Source: Methyloterricola oryzae
Lineage (GTDB): Bacteria > Pseudomonadota > Gammaproteobacteria > Methylococcales > Methylococcaceae
Direction of reading: 5' to 3'
Length of the DNA stretch: 64,000 nt
Assembly: GCF_000934725.1 (NCBI RefSeq)
Contig: NZ_JYNS01000001.1
Coordinates: forward strand, 822,073 to 886,072
Position 1 is the first letter of the stretch. Every line of letters begins with the position of its first letter. Positions 52,391 through 61,335 of this stretch are shown in pieces. The position numbers and the translations under genes are program-made. The notes beneath the pieces were generated by a model. It made no database searches. It saw nothing but the letters and a program-made list of their open reading frames with translations, and had not been told where the DNA came from.

Positions 52391-53173
52391 TCAGGCCGCC
52401 ACGGCGCGGCGTCGAGCGAAGCGCATCAGCCCCACCAGCGCGGATCCCAGCAGCACGAGCGAACCTGGCACGGGCACAACCGCGGTGCCCGCGACTTTGA
52501 CATTGTCGATGCCCACGGCGGAATTGAAGCCCGCGCCTTTCTCATTCAAAACGAAGCTCAGCACATAGGTGGCTCCGGGCACCAAATCCAGCAACTGGGC
52601 GCTGAAGTCACCGCTCAACTGGCCGGTTCGCGCCGTCCCCAGGGATGCGGCGAAGAGGTTATACGTCTTCAGCACCGCCTGCGAGTTCGGATTGATCCGG
52701 CTCAGAACGACACTGAAATCATCGTCCGCAGCGTTCACCGGAGCATTTTCGGCCACCACGCCATCGAAGGCGTAACGGAAGCTCACGCTAAGGTCCAAAG
52801 ATTGAATTTCGCTGCCTCCCGATCTTCGCGGCAATCTGAACTGCTGCGAGAGGGAAAAGATACCCTGGTCTGGCCCTCCGCCGATCGCGCCGGCTTCATC
52901 ACCCAGCACGACGAAAGGGCCACTCGTGAAGAAATTGTCAAACGCGTCCGCTTCGTCGAGAGCCGCATCGCCCCTGCGATCGATCCTGTCATCCGCGGCC
53001 CGCAGGTTTACCGCCGTGGTATTGGCCGGACCAACCGTCCAATTGGCCAAACTCGGCGTCGCATCCGGGATTGCCTGGAAGCCACCGTTGGCAATCTGAT
53101 TATTGATCGTTGCGGCGCTCGCGGCCGTGCAGGCCGCGAAAAGTGCGGTCGCTGCGAGAAGGGTTTTACGCAT
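52391..53173 (-). CDS. PEP-CTERM sorting domain protein
   Basis: A 260-residue secreted protein. It has a signal peptide (KTLLAATALFAACTAASA) and a C-terminal sorting tag: VPVPGSLVLLGSALVGLM followed by RFARRR, which is the short motif, hydrophobic helix and basic tail processed by exosortase. The body (NGGFQAIPDATPSLANWTVG at the start, many Asp/Ala/Ser) looks like the beta-sandwich found in such extracellular proteins. The sorting enzyme is not in this window. It is probably displayed at the surface or in the exopolysaccharide. Confidence 0.85.
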   Translation of the reverse strand: MRKTLLAATALFAACTAASAATINNQIANGGFQAIPDATPSLANWTVGPANTTAVNLRAADDRIDRRGDAALDEADAFDNFFTSGPFVVLGDEAGAIGGGPDQGIFSLSQQFRLPRRSGGSEIQSLDLSVSFRYAFDGVVAENAPVNAADDDFSVVLSRINPNSQAVLKTYNLFAASLGTARTGQLSGDFSAQLLDLVPGATYVLSFVLNEKGAGFNSAVGIDNVKVAGTAVVPVPGSLVLLGSALVGLMRFARRRAVAA

Positions 53174-53379
53174 AAGCCTTGATCTCCTTGTCTACCGGAC
53201 GTTAAGCACACACGGAGATAAGCAGAAACAAAATAAATGCCAGACAGATTAAGGCATTCAGAATCAAGTTGTTAATGAAACACCCATACTGCGCCTGTAA
53301 AAAATCCTGACTCCCTAAAAACGGGCGCGCGGTCCTGCAAGCTTTTGACAGCCATGGCTCCCGCCAAACAGAAAGGCAA

Positions 53380-53400
53380 TAACTGATTTTGTATCAGTTA
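53380..53400. repeat. 21-bp palindrome upstream of the PEP-CTERM gene
   Basis: TAACTGAT-TTTGT-ATCAGTTA is a perfect 8-bp inverted repeat, AT-rich, about 207 bases upstream of the PEP-CTERM start. An operator is more likely than a terminator. Confidence 0.45.
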
Positions 53401-54133
53401 CTTGAATCCATATCAGCAGGAAGTCCACCCTTCAAATCCCTTGAGGCATGGCGGGAACCGTCTTAAGTGGCTGCAAGGCCTCTCACCGCGCATTTTAAGC
53501 CCATCACTTATGCAGCCCCAGGAAACATCGCCACATACCAAAGAAACGCGTTGGCGATTCATGAGCAGGCTGCTGGTTCCGGGGGATTGACCAGGAAAGG
53601 CCTCCATCGGGTTCGTCGCCTCATCCTTCCCAACTTCTTCTCCAACCTCGATATCCGCCGTAGCGCGCGCCCTCCCTGCTTTGTGATCCGGGGCCCACTA
53701 GGCCGCCCCGAGTTCCTTGGATTGGCAATGCGCATCACCACGGGCGTGCAGGAAGGGCGACAAACGGCTGGCAGCCATTTTTACACCCCAAATATCAGAG
53801 AATCATGATTTTCTACCAAATATATCGTCCATGCGCCCCCATTAATGACATGTGCTTTCACCACGCTCTGAGTGTCAGTATTTTTTACATGCCCGAATCA
53901 AAAATCACCATGCATTACAACAACCTATAAAGGCCGCGTTGCTTCTTTAGCCATCTCTGTAACAACCACGAGACAAGTTCGAACCCACTTATAAGCCTTA
54001 GACTTATATTCTGCGTCCGACGCAAGGGGCGCCACCATGCCTAATACCCCTTCAAAAATAAGTACATCACTTATCACCACCCCTGCAGCGGCGGCCCCAC
54101 AAAGCCACTTGGCACGCCCTCTGCTTACTGGTC

Positions 54134-54163
54134 CCGTGCTGTCGCCCCAGTGCGACAGCACGG
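54134..54163. repeat. perfect 11-bp hairpin upstream of the multicopper oxidase
   Basis: CCGTGCTGTCG (54134-54144) and CGACAGCACGG (54153-54163) around the loop CCCCAGTG. No T-run on either side. It could be part of a structured leader, an operator or an intergenic repeat. Confidence 0.5.
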
Positions 54164-54417
54164 CACGAAGCCCGCTGTAAATAAACCCAAAATAAGCCGC
54201 GCCAAGGCAACTACGGAGCCCCGGCAGATCAGACGGTAGTCACCAATGCGCAGCGAGCTTCTTCAAGCCTTTCATATTTCATTGGGGATTGGACAGATAT
54301 GAATAAGACAAGCACTGACGGCTTGTGCCTCACTCATTGGGCGGAGCACACCAGGAATGATTGCAAGGCGATATCGCAGGTATCCGGCCATGCATCTACC
54401 ACACAAGAGGACGGACA

Positions 54418-57400
54418 ATGACCGGCCGTAAGAATGAAAAACTGAAAACGTACCGGCTAACGGCGCTCATCGCGACCGTCACGCTGCTAGCGGCGGGTGG
54501 GGTCGCCATAACCGAGTCCACGCCTGTCGGGCCGACGGACGAGAGCAAAGTGCCGCACTATTTCGGGCCGAATCCGAACTGGGCCAACAGCCCTTTCCGT
54601 CTGCCGGATGTCATTGTGAGATTGAACGGCGGCGGCGGCACCGGTGCCACCGCGACAGCAGAGGTTGATCCCCAGAGCGGCGCCATCACTTCGATCACGG
54701 TCAAGAAGCCTGGCAGCGGCTATACCTCGGCTCCCACCGTGAAGATCCTTTCGGATCACGGCGCAGGCGCCTTGGCGACGGCGCTGGTGGATACCTCTGG
54801 GACGGTGAACGACGTGGTCGTTGCAAAACCCGGTAGCAAGTACAGCGCGCCGGTGGTGAGTTTCACGGGCGGCGGCGCAACGACGCCCGCGACCGGCGTG
54901 GTGTCGGGCGGCGTAGACGCCGTGCAGCTCGGACGCAGCGGCACCGGTTACACGGCACCCACCGTGGAATTCGGCTTGCCCGATCAGACCCTGCCGGGCG
55001 GCACCAAGGACCAGGCCAGAGGCCATACCGAGACATCGAACGGCGTGATTACGGCCATCGTCGTGGATTATCCCGGATCCGGTTACACCAAGGCGCCGAC
55101 CGTGACCATCCACGACGGCACGGTCGCCGACCCCATCCAGCATTCCGGCGAGAGCGCCGCGACCGCTACCGCCACCCTGAAGGTCAGTGACGTCAGCCTC
55201 ACCGATTTTGGCAGCGGCTATACCTCGGCACCGACCGTCACCATCAGCGACAGCAACGGCGGGATCGGCCGGGGCGCCACGGCGACTGCATCGGTAAGCA
55301 CGGCGGGTTCGGTCACGTCCATTCGGCTCACCAACGGCGGGTCCAACTACATGACCCCCGGCATCCGGAAATTCACCGATGCGCTGCCAGCACTCTGTTA
55401 CCCTGGCGGCGACCCCCTATCGGGCATAGCGGCCTGCCCGAGCTCCGGCAAGTACATCCCGCTGGCGGTTCCCGAAGAGAAGACCTACAACGGCGTCGCC
55501 GCGGACGAATACGTCGTGGGCCTGATCCAGTACCGGACCAATTTCTCCTCCAGCCTGCCGAACACATTGGTGCGCGGTTATGTGCAGATCGAAACGCCGG
55601 CAAACGCGGCCATCAGCCAGCATTTCCCGCTGGTCAATGAAATGCTCGACGGATCGCTGCAGCCCGTGAAGATCAATGGCGTGCAGGCCTACGGCGTGAC
55701 CCGGCCGCAATGGATGGGCCCCACCATCAGCGCGACCAAGAATAAGCCGGTACGCCTGGTATTCCATAACCTGTTGCCCACCGGCGCCGGCGGCGATCTG
55801 TTCCTGCCGACCGACAGCAGCCTCATGGGATCAGGCGCGGGCGCCGTCGCGCTGAACGAGCCCACCAACAGCGAATCGGTCATGGATGAGGTCCGCAACC
55901 CCATGTGTAACGAGCCGGATAAGGATCGCACCAAGTGCTTTGCCAACAACCGGACAGCCGTGCACCTGCATGGCGGCATCAGCCCCTGGATCAGCGACGG
56001 CACGCCACATCAATGGATCACCCCGGCCGGCGAGAACACGCCGTGGCCGCAGGGCGTGAGCGTGAAGAACGTGCCCGACATGGATGTATGCGGTGCCGCC
56101 GACGACGGTTGCCAGACCTTCTATTACACCAACCAGCAGTCGGCCCGACTGATGTTTTATCACGATCATGCCTGGGGCACGACGCGTCTGAATGTGTATG
56201 CCGGTGTGGCCGCAGGCTATCTGATCAGCGACGATGCCGAGAAGAACCTGATTGCTCAGGGCCTCCTGCCTGGCGCGGCCGATACGATTCCGCTCATCGT
56301 TCAGGACCGCACCTTCGTGCCCGAGGACAGCGCCCTGTACAACCAGAAGAACGCCGCGGGCAAGGTGACCAGCTACGGGCAGGATCCCACCTGGGACAAG
56401 GCTCACTGGGGCGGCCTGGGGAACTTCTGGTATCACCATGTCTACATGCCCGCGCAAAATCCCGGCGATCCTTCCGGCATGAGCGCATACGGCCGCTGGA
56501 TGTATGGCGCCTGGTTCTGGCCGCCTGCTTCGGCTCTGAAATATGGCCCCATCGCGAACCCCTACTACGACCCCAATTGCAAGCTGGACGTCAAGGCCAC
56601 CTGGCAGTACAAGGTGGACCCCTTCTGCGAGCCGCCGCAAATTCCGGGCACGCCGAACATCTCCGTGGGCATGGAGCAGTTCAACGACACGCCCATCGTC
56701 AATGGCGTGGCGTACCCGACGGTCACGCTGCAGCCCAAGACCTACCGACTGCGGGTCCTCAACGCGGCCAACGATCGCTTCTTCAATTTCCAGTGGTATG
56801 TGGCTGACCCGAACACCGCCAGCACCCAGCTGAACCAGTTCGCCCAGACGATCGGCGGCACCGAGGTGGCGCTGAAAGCCAGCGAACTGGCTGCGGCTCA
56901 GGGCAATCCAAACGTCTTTCCAACGCCCGACACCGCCATCAGCGCGCCTGGCCCGGACTGGATTCAAATTGGCAGCGAAGGTGGCTTCCTGCCGTCACCG
57001 GCCGTCGTTGACGGTCAGCAGGTGACGACCTGGATCACCGACCCGACCCGTTTTGACGTGCTCAACGTCGATCAGCATTCACTACTGCTGGCGCCCGCCG
57101 AGCGCGCCGACGTGCTGGTCGACTTCTCGAAGTTCCGCGGCAAGACGCTCATACTCTACAACGATGCGCCCGCCGCGTTCCCGGCCCGCGTGCCTTCATA
57201 CGACTATTACACGGGGGGACCGGATTTGCGCCCAGTCGGCGCGCCGACCATCGTGCCCGGCTTCGGCCCCAATACCCGCACGGTCATGCAGGTAAAAATC
57301 GCGGACGTGGCACGCGCGCCGGCCTATGACCTGGCGGCGCTGAATGCGGCATTCGCGCACAAACCGGACGGCAGCGGGGTGTTCGAATCCAGTCAGCACC

Positions 57401-59529
57401 CGATCATTGTGGGCCAGGCGCCTTACAACGCGGCGTATGGAACCAACTTCGTTTCCGCCGGAAACTGCAATGTGGCCAAAAATCCGTCGCCGCAATGCGA
57501 TGGCCTGGTGCGGGTGGGCGACACCGCAAAGTTCAGCTTCAACACCTTGACCTCGGGCAAATTGACTTTGCCCCTGCAACCCAAGGCCATCCACGATGAG
57601 ATGAACTCGACGATGTTCGACGAGTTCGGCCGCATGCAGGCCACCCTGGGAATGGAGGCGAGTCCGCCGACACCCGGCTTGCAGAACGTGACCCTGTTCC
57701 CCTTCATCAATCCGCCCACCGAGATCATCGATGGCACCCACCTGCCCAAAGCCGTGGTGGCCTATAACGCGATGACCGGCCTGCCCGACAGCGAAGTCAA
57801 GGTGGAACCGATCTCGACCGCGGACGATGGATCGCAGATCTGGCGCGTCACCCACAACGGTGTGGACACGCATCCCATCCATTTCCACCTCTACGATGTT
57901 CAGGTGTTGAACCGGGTGACCTGGGACGACATCATCATTCCGCCCGACGCCAATGAACTCGGTTGGAAGGACACGGTGCGGATGAGCCCGCTGGAAGACA
58001 CCATCGTCGCCCTGCGTCCGGTCATCCCGCAACTGCCCTTCGAGTTGCCCAACTCGGTTCGCCCGCTGAACCCGATGATGCCCACGGGCAGCACGGCCTA
58101 CTTCAACAACGTCGATCCGGCCGGCAACCCGACCGCCAACATCATCAACGAGTACGTCAACTTCGGCTGGGAGTATGTCTTTCATTGCCACATCCTCAGT
58201 CATGAGGAGATGGACATGATGCGGCCGGTGTCGGCGGTCGTGCCGCCCCAACAGCCGACCGGGCTCACCGCCCAGGCGGCTCCCACGGACACGGGCGGAA
58301 CGGTCAGCCTGAGTTGGAGCGACAACTCCATCGCGGATACGGCCTATGTGGTGCAGCGATCGGCGGACAATGGAGTCACCTGGAGCAACGTGACCAGCCT
58401 GCCCATGTCGTTCGATCCGGCTGTGCCGGCGAGCGACCCGGCGAGCCCCGGCTACAAGGGCGCCAGGACCTACACCGACTCCACGGTTCAGCAGGGCGCG
58501 ACCTACCTGTATAAGGTGGTTGCGCAGAACAAGGTGGGATACGGGAAGGAATTCCCGAGCGTGACCGCCAGTTCGTCGACGGACACCACAGCCACCACCG
58601 TGCCTGCAGTGCCGCCCGCGGCGCCTTCCAACGCCACCGTGGCTCTGGTGACCACCGCCAACAACACCAGCAACGCACGTGTGACCTTCAAGGACAACGC
58701 CGCGAATGAGGCCGGCTTCGTCGTCGAGCGTTCCGAAGACGGTGGCGCCAACTTCGCGCAAATCGGCACGCTCCCGGCGTGGAACAACGCGACGCGGGTG
58801 CCTTATGTGGACGCGACCGTGGAGCCCGGCAAAACCTATGTTTATCGGGTCGCCTCGGTCAACGGCGGAGGGATCAAGTCCGACTATGCGCAAACCGGTC
58901 CGATCGTCATCCCGGTGCCGGCAGCCCCCGCGGCTCCGAGTGGCCTCGCGCTTGCCTTGCAGGCCGGGCCTCGGGTCAGGGTGTCGTTCACCGATAATGC
59001 CTTGGGCGAGGCCGGGTTCATCATCGAGCGCTCGAGCGACGGCGGCGTAAGCTTCACCCCGATCGGCACGGCGCCAGCGCGCAACCTCACCGGCGCGGTG
59101 ACGTACTTCGACACCGCGATTCAAGGGGGCGCTACCGATATGACCTACCTTTACCGGGTAGCAGCCTACAATGCGGGCGGCAATTCCGCGGCGGCGGGGC
59201 CGGTCGGCGTGGTAGTGCCCGCACTGCCAGCGGCGCCGAGCACCTTCGCGGCGGCGGCCGGGGCAACCGCAGGTAGCGTGGCTCTATCCTGGAGCGACAA
59301 TTCGGCCAACGAGACCGGGTTTACGATCCAGAGGGCAGACGACGCGGCGTTCGCGACCAACCTGGTGAGCGTGAATGTTGCGGCGACTGCCGGCACCGGC
59401 GTTCGCACCCGCAACATCACGGGCCTGACGCCAGGCGGGAGCTATTACTTCCGCATTCGCGCCAACAACGGGACGATCATTTTCACGAACTTCGTGAACG
59501 CGACACCGTTCCCGGTGCAAGCCAAGTAG
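54418..59529 (+). CDS. giant secreted multicopper oxidase with N-terminal repeats and four fibronectin III-like domains
   Basis: A 1,703-residue protein; the ATG at 54418 has GAGGA at good spacing and gives a signal segment (TALIATVTLLAAGGVAI). Residues 70-325 hold five or six glycine-rich repeats with the phrase GSGYTSAPTVTI. The copper sites are complete: HLHGG (His516, His518), YHDHAW (His582, His584), HPIHFH (His1152, 1155, 1157) and HCHILSHEEMDM, where Cys1257, His1262 and Met1267 complete a type 1 site. Residues 1280-1703 are four fibronectin III-like units (SWSDNS, FKDNAANEAGFVVERS, FTDNALGEAGFIIERS, SWSDNSANETGFTIQR). The oxidase part is far longer than laccase or CueO. The best analogy I know is OmpB of Geobacter, also a large multicopper protein with a fibronectin domain. 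Likely outer-surface oxidation of metal ions or phenolics. Confidence 0.88.
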   Translation: MTGRKNEKLKTYRLTALIATVTLLAAGGVAITESTPVGPTDESKVPHYFGPNPNWANSPFRLPDVIVRLNGGGGTGATATAEVDPQSGAITSITVKKPGSGYTSAPTVKILSDHGAGALATALVDTSGTVNDVVVAKPGSKYSAPVVSFTGGGATTPATGVVSGGVDAVQLGRSGTGYTAPTVEFGLPDQTLPGGTKDQARGHTETSNGVITAIVVDYPGSGYTKAPTVTIHDGTVADPIQHSGESAATATATLKVSDVSLTDFGSGYTSAPTVTISDSNGGIGRGATATASVSTAGSVTSIRLTNGGSNYMTPGIRKFTDALPALCYPGGDPLSGIAACPSSGKYIPLAVPEEKTYNGVAADEYVVGLIQYRTNFSSSLPNTLVRGYVQIETPANAAISQHFPLVNEMLDGSLQPVKINGVQAYGVTRPQWMGPTISATKNKPVRLVFHNLLPTGAGGDLFLPTDSSLMGSGAGAVALNEPTNSESVMDEVRNPMCNEPDKDRTKCFANNRTAVHLHGGISPWISDGTPHQWITPAGENTPWPQGVSVKNVPDMDVCGAADDGCQTFYYTNQQSARLMFYHDHAWGTTRLNVYAGVAAGYLISDDAEKNLIAQGLLPGAADTIPLIVQDRTFVPEDSALYNQKNAAGKVTSYGQDPTWDKAHWGGLGNFWYHHVYMPAQNPGDPSGMSAYGRWMYGAWFWPPASALKYGPIANPYYDPNCKLDVKATWQYKVDPFCEPPQIPGTPNISVGMEQFNDTPIVNGVAYPTVTLQPKTYRLRVLNAANDRFFNFQWYVADPNTASTQLNQFAQTIGGTEVALKASELAAAQGNPNVFPTPDTAISAPGPDWIQIGSEGGFLPSPAVVDGQQVTTWITDPTRFDVLNVDQHSLLLAPAERADVLVDFSKFRGKTLILYNDAPAAFPARVPSYDYYTGGPDLRPVGAPTIVPGFGPNTRTVMQVKIADVARAPAYDLAALNAAFAHKPDGSGVFESSQHPIIVGQAPYNAAYGTNFVSAGNCNVAKNPSPQCDGLVRVGDTAKFSFNTLTSGKLTLPLQPKAIHDEMNSTMFDEFGRMQATLGMEASPPTPGLQNVTLFPFINPPTEIIDGTHLPKAVVAYNAMTGLPDSEVKVEPISTADDGSQIWRVTHNGVDTHPIHFHLYDVQVLNRVTWDDIIIPPDANELGWKDTVRMSPLEDTIVALRPVIPQLPFELPNSVRPLNPMMPTGSTAYFNNVDPAGNPTANIINEYVNFGWEYVFHCHILSHEEMDMMRPVSAVVPPQQPTGLTAQAAPTDTGGTVSLSWSDNSIADTAYVVQRSADNGVTWSNVTSLPMSFDPAVPASDPASPGYKGARTYTDSTVQQGATYLYKVVAQNKVGYGKEFPSVTASSSTDTTATTVPAVPPAAPSNATVALVTTANNTSNARVTFKDNAANEAGFVVERSEDGGANFAQIGTLPAWNNATRVPYVDATVEPGKTYVYRVASVNGGGIKSDYAQTGPIVIPVPAAPAAPSGLALALQAGPRVRVSFTDNALGEAGFIIERSSDGGVSFTPIGTAPARNLTGAVTYFDTAIQGGATDMTYLYRVAAYNAGGNSAAAGPVGVVVPALPAAPSTFAAAAGATAGSVALSWSDNSANETGFTIQRADDAAFATNLVSVNVAATAGTGVRTRNITGLTPGGSYYFRIRANNGTIIFTNFVNATPFPVQAK

Positions 59530-59592
59530 GTGCAACGGCCGGATCGGACCTTCCTGCCCGATTCGACCGACCGCCCTCAGGGAAGACTGAAG

Positions 59593-59625
59593 AACCGTCC
59601 CAGTTCCTGCTGGGGCGGTTTTTTT
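59593..59625 (+). terminator. strong terminator after the multicopper oxidase
   Basis: AACCGTCCCAG pairs with CTGGGGCGGTT (one mismatch) around TTCCTG, and is followed by six T. It separates the oxidase from the cytochrome fusion gene, so the second gene depends on read-through or its own promoter. Confidence 0.85.
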
Positions 59626-59667
59626 AACAGGCGCTCGCCTCGGGAGCCCATTGAACTTGGAGTAGAC

Positions 59668-61335
59668 ATGTTTGAATCAACGATCAGCCGCGTTCAGAAC
59701 CGCCTGGCAATTCGGGCCGGCGCCGCGTGGCTCATCTGCGCTGCCGCCCTCATACCCGCAGCCGTTTCCGCCGGGGACCGGGCGGCGTCCAATCTGGTGG
59801 AACTGGGACGCCGAATTTACGAGGAAGGCATCCTGCCCTCCGGTGCGGCGCTGCAGGGCCAACGCTTCGACGGCTCCCAAGTGACGGGAATCGAAGCGGC
59901 CTGCGTGCAGTGCCACCGGCGTAGCGGCATGGGCAGCAAGGAGGGCGATACCCCCGCACCGCCCGTCACCGGCAATTTCCTCTTTGGCCAGGCGCGTCAA
60001 TCGGTGGTGCTTAGCGACCCACGCTCGCCGAAGAACGTCATCCAGTCGCACACGCCGTACACAGACGCCGCCCTCGCCAAAACCCTCAACCTAGGCATCG
60101 ATAACCAGGGAAAGACTTTGAATGCCCTGATGCCCCGCTACGCGCTGGATGCGCCGTCCATGAAGGCGCTCACCGCCTATCTACGCCAGTTGTCCATCGC
60201 CTATTCGCCCGGCGTGACGGATAGCTCGGTCCGCTTCGCCACAGTCATCACGCCAGGCATCGACCCGCAGAAGCGCGACGTCATGCTGAAGATGATGCAA
60301 ACCGCTTTTCGCCAGCGCAATGCCAGTCACTCCCTGAAAGGCAAAACAACGCGCGCCCAGGTTCAGGAGGATCGGCGCAGCATGCGTAAATGGGAACTGG
60401 TGGTCTGGGAACTTGAGGGGCCCGCCGAGACCTGGAGCCAACAACTGGAGGAACGTTACCGAAAGGAGCCGCCCTTCGCGATGATCTCGGGACTGGCGGC
60501 CGGAACCTGGGCGCCGGTCCACGCATTTTGCCAGCGCGAGAAGATTCCCTGCCTGTTTCCCAGCGTTGATCTGCCCGTCGATGACGACGCCTTCTATTCG
60601 CTGTATTTCTCCGGGGGCGTCGCCCTGGAGGCCGCCGCGCTCGCCCGGTATCTGATCGAATCGAAAGACCAGCGGCCGCAGCGCCTGGTGCAGTTGCATG
60701 GCCGCGATGAAGCCAGTCAAGGCGCAGCCCGGATCTTGCATCAGGCCATGTCGGAAGCTGGGATTCCGGTGGAGGAGCGTCTGTGGGAAGGCGGCCAGAC
60801 GGCCCCCAGGCAAAGTCCCCTGGAGGGCATCGACAGTCAGTATACCGTGGTGTTCTGGCTGTCTGCGGCAGATCTGAAAAGCGTGGCAAAAGCCACGCCC
60901 AAACTTCCGTCATCCGCGCACTACTTTTCGGCAAGCCTAACCGGCGGGGACCCGCAACGCATTCCCGGGGAATGGCAACGGCCGCCGGCCCGCTTGGTCT
61001 CTCCCTACGAAACGGGCATTCAGCGGCAGCGCAACACCCGCCTCCTGCACCAGTGGCTGCGGTCCTTCCGCTATCCCTTGGTGGATGAGGTGTTCCAGTC
61101 CGAAGTGTTTTTCAACCTGGTTTTTCTCAGCGACATCACGATGCACATGCTGGAAAACTATTACCGAGATTATCTGGTGGAAAGGATCGAGGACATGCTG
61201 GGCCAGAGCGCCAACGTCACGGCTTATCCGCGCCTGAGCCTGGGCCAGCACCAGCGCTTTGCCTCGAAAGGTGCCTACATCTGGCGCGCCTTTGAGAGCA
61301 AACCTGCGGCCGTCCCGGAGTGGGTAGTCCCCTAA
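59668..61335 (+). CDS. c-type cytochrome fused to a periplasmic-binding-protein fold
   Basis: A 555-residue exported protein. The ATG at 59668 has GGAG upstream; the signal peptide ends near AVSA. Residues 40-160 are a mono-heme cytochrome c with CVQCH (Cys79, Cys82, His83) and a likely Met ligand in NALMPRYALD. From about residue 175 the sequence looks like a type 1 periplasmic binding protein of the branched-chain amino acid/amide class (VRFATVITPGIDPQKRDVML, EPPFAMISGLAAGTWAPVHA, IPCLFPSVDLP, SLYFSGGVALEAAALARYLI, VFWLSAADLKSV). Such a fusion suggests a heme protein that senses or holds a ligand, or an electron carrier on a scaffold. It follows the oxidase gene, and I infer they work together outside the cytoplasm. 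Confidence 0.8.
   Translation: MFESTISRVQNRLAIRAGAAWLICAAALIPAAVSAGDRAASNLVELGRRIYEEGILPSGAALQGQRFDGSQVTGIEAACVQCHRRSGMGSKEGDTPAPPVTGNFLFGQARQSVVLSDPRSPKNVIQSHTPYTDAALAKTLNLGIDNQGKTLNALMPRYALDAPSMKALTAYLRQLSIAYSPGVTDSSVRFATVITPGIDPQKRDVMLKMMQTAFRQRNASHSLKGKTTRAQVQEDRRSMRKWELVVWELEGPAETWSQQLEERYRKEPPFAMISGLAAGTWAPVHAFCQREKIPCLFPSVDLPVDDDAFYSLYFSGGVALEAAALARYLIESKDQRPQRLVQLHGRDEASQGAARILHQAMSEAGIPVEERLWEGGQTAPRQSPLEGIDSQYTVVFWLSAADLKSVAKATPKLPSSAHYFSASLTGGDPQRIPGEWQRPPARLVSPYETGIQRQRNTRLLHQWLRSFRYPLVDEVFQSEVFFNLVFLSDITMHMLENYYRDYLVERIEDMLGQSANVTAYPRLSLGQHQRFASKGAYIWRAFESKPAAVPEWVVP

Larger units (their letters stand above)
53174..54417. other. 1.24 kb AT-richer non-coding region upstream of the multicopper oxidase
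   Basis: The longest gene-free stretch in the window. It contains the perfect 8-bp palindrome at 53380-53400 and the perfect 11-bp hairpin at 54134-54163. A minus-strand frame 54161-53925 (78 residues, begins LSHWGDSTGPVS) has a hydrophobic centre but no ribosome binding site that I trust. 54180-54240 (GGCAACTACGGAGCC then GACGGTAGTC) has a loose stem-loop look. The region must include the promoter of the oxidase gene and perhaps a regulatory RNA leader, but no known riboswitch can be assigned. Confidence 0.45.

Noticed and set aside
54180..54240. Possible cyclic-di-GMP (GEMM) riboswitch upstream of the oxidase
   Set aside because: Some bases recall the GEMM core, but the two paired helices and the tetraloop receptor cannot be drawn convincingly. 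Kept only as part of the non-coding region finding.
57196..59124. 642-residue minus-strand open frame inside the multicopper oxidase
   Set aside because: It is antisense to the copper motifs and fibronectin domains, and Arg/His/Val-rich without recognisable domains. A shadow of the coding strand.
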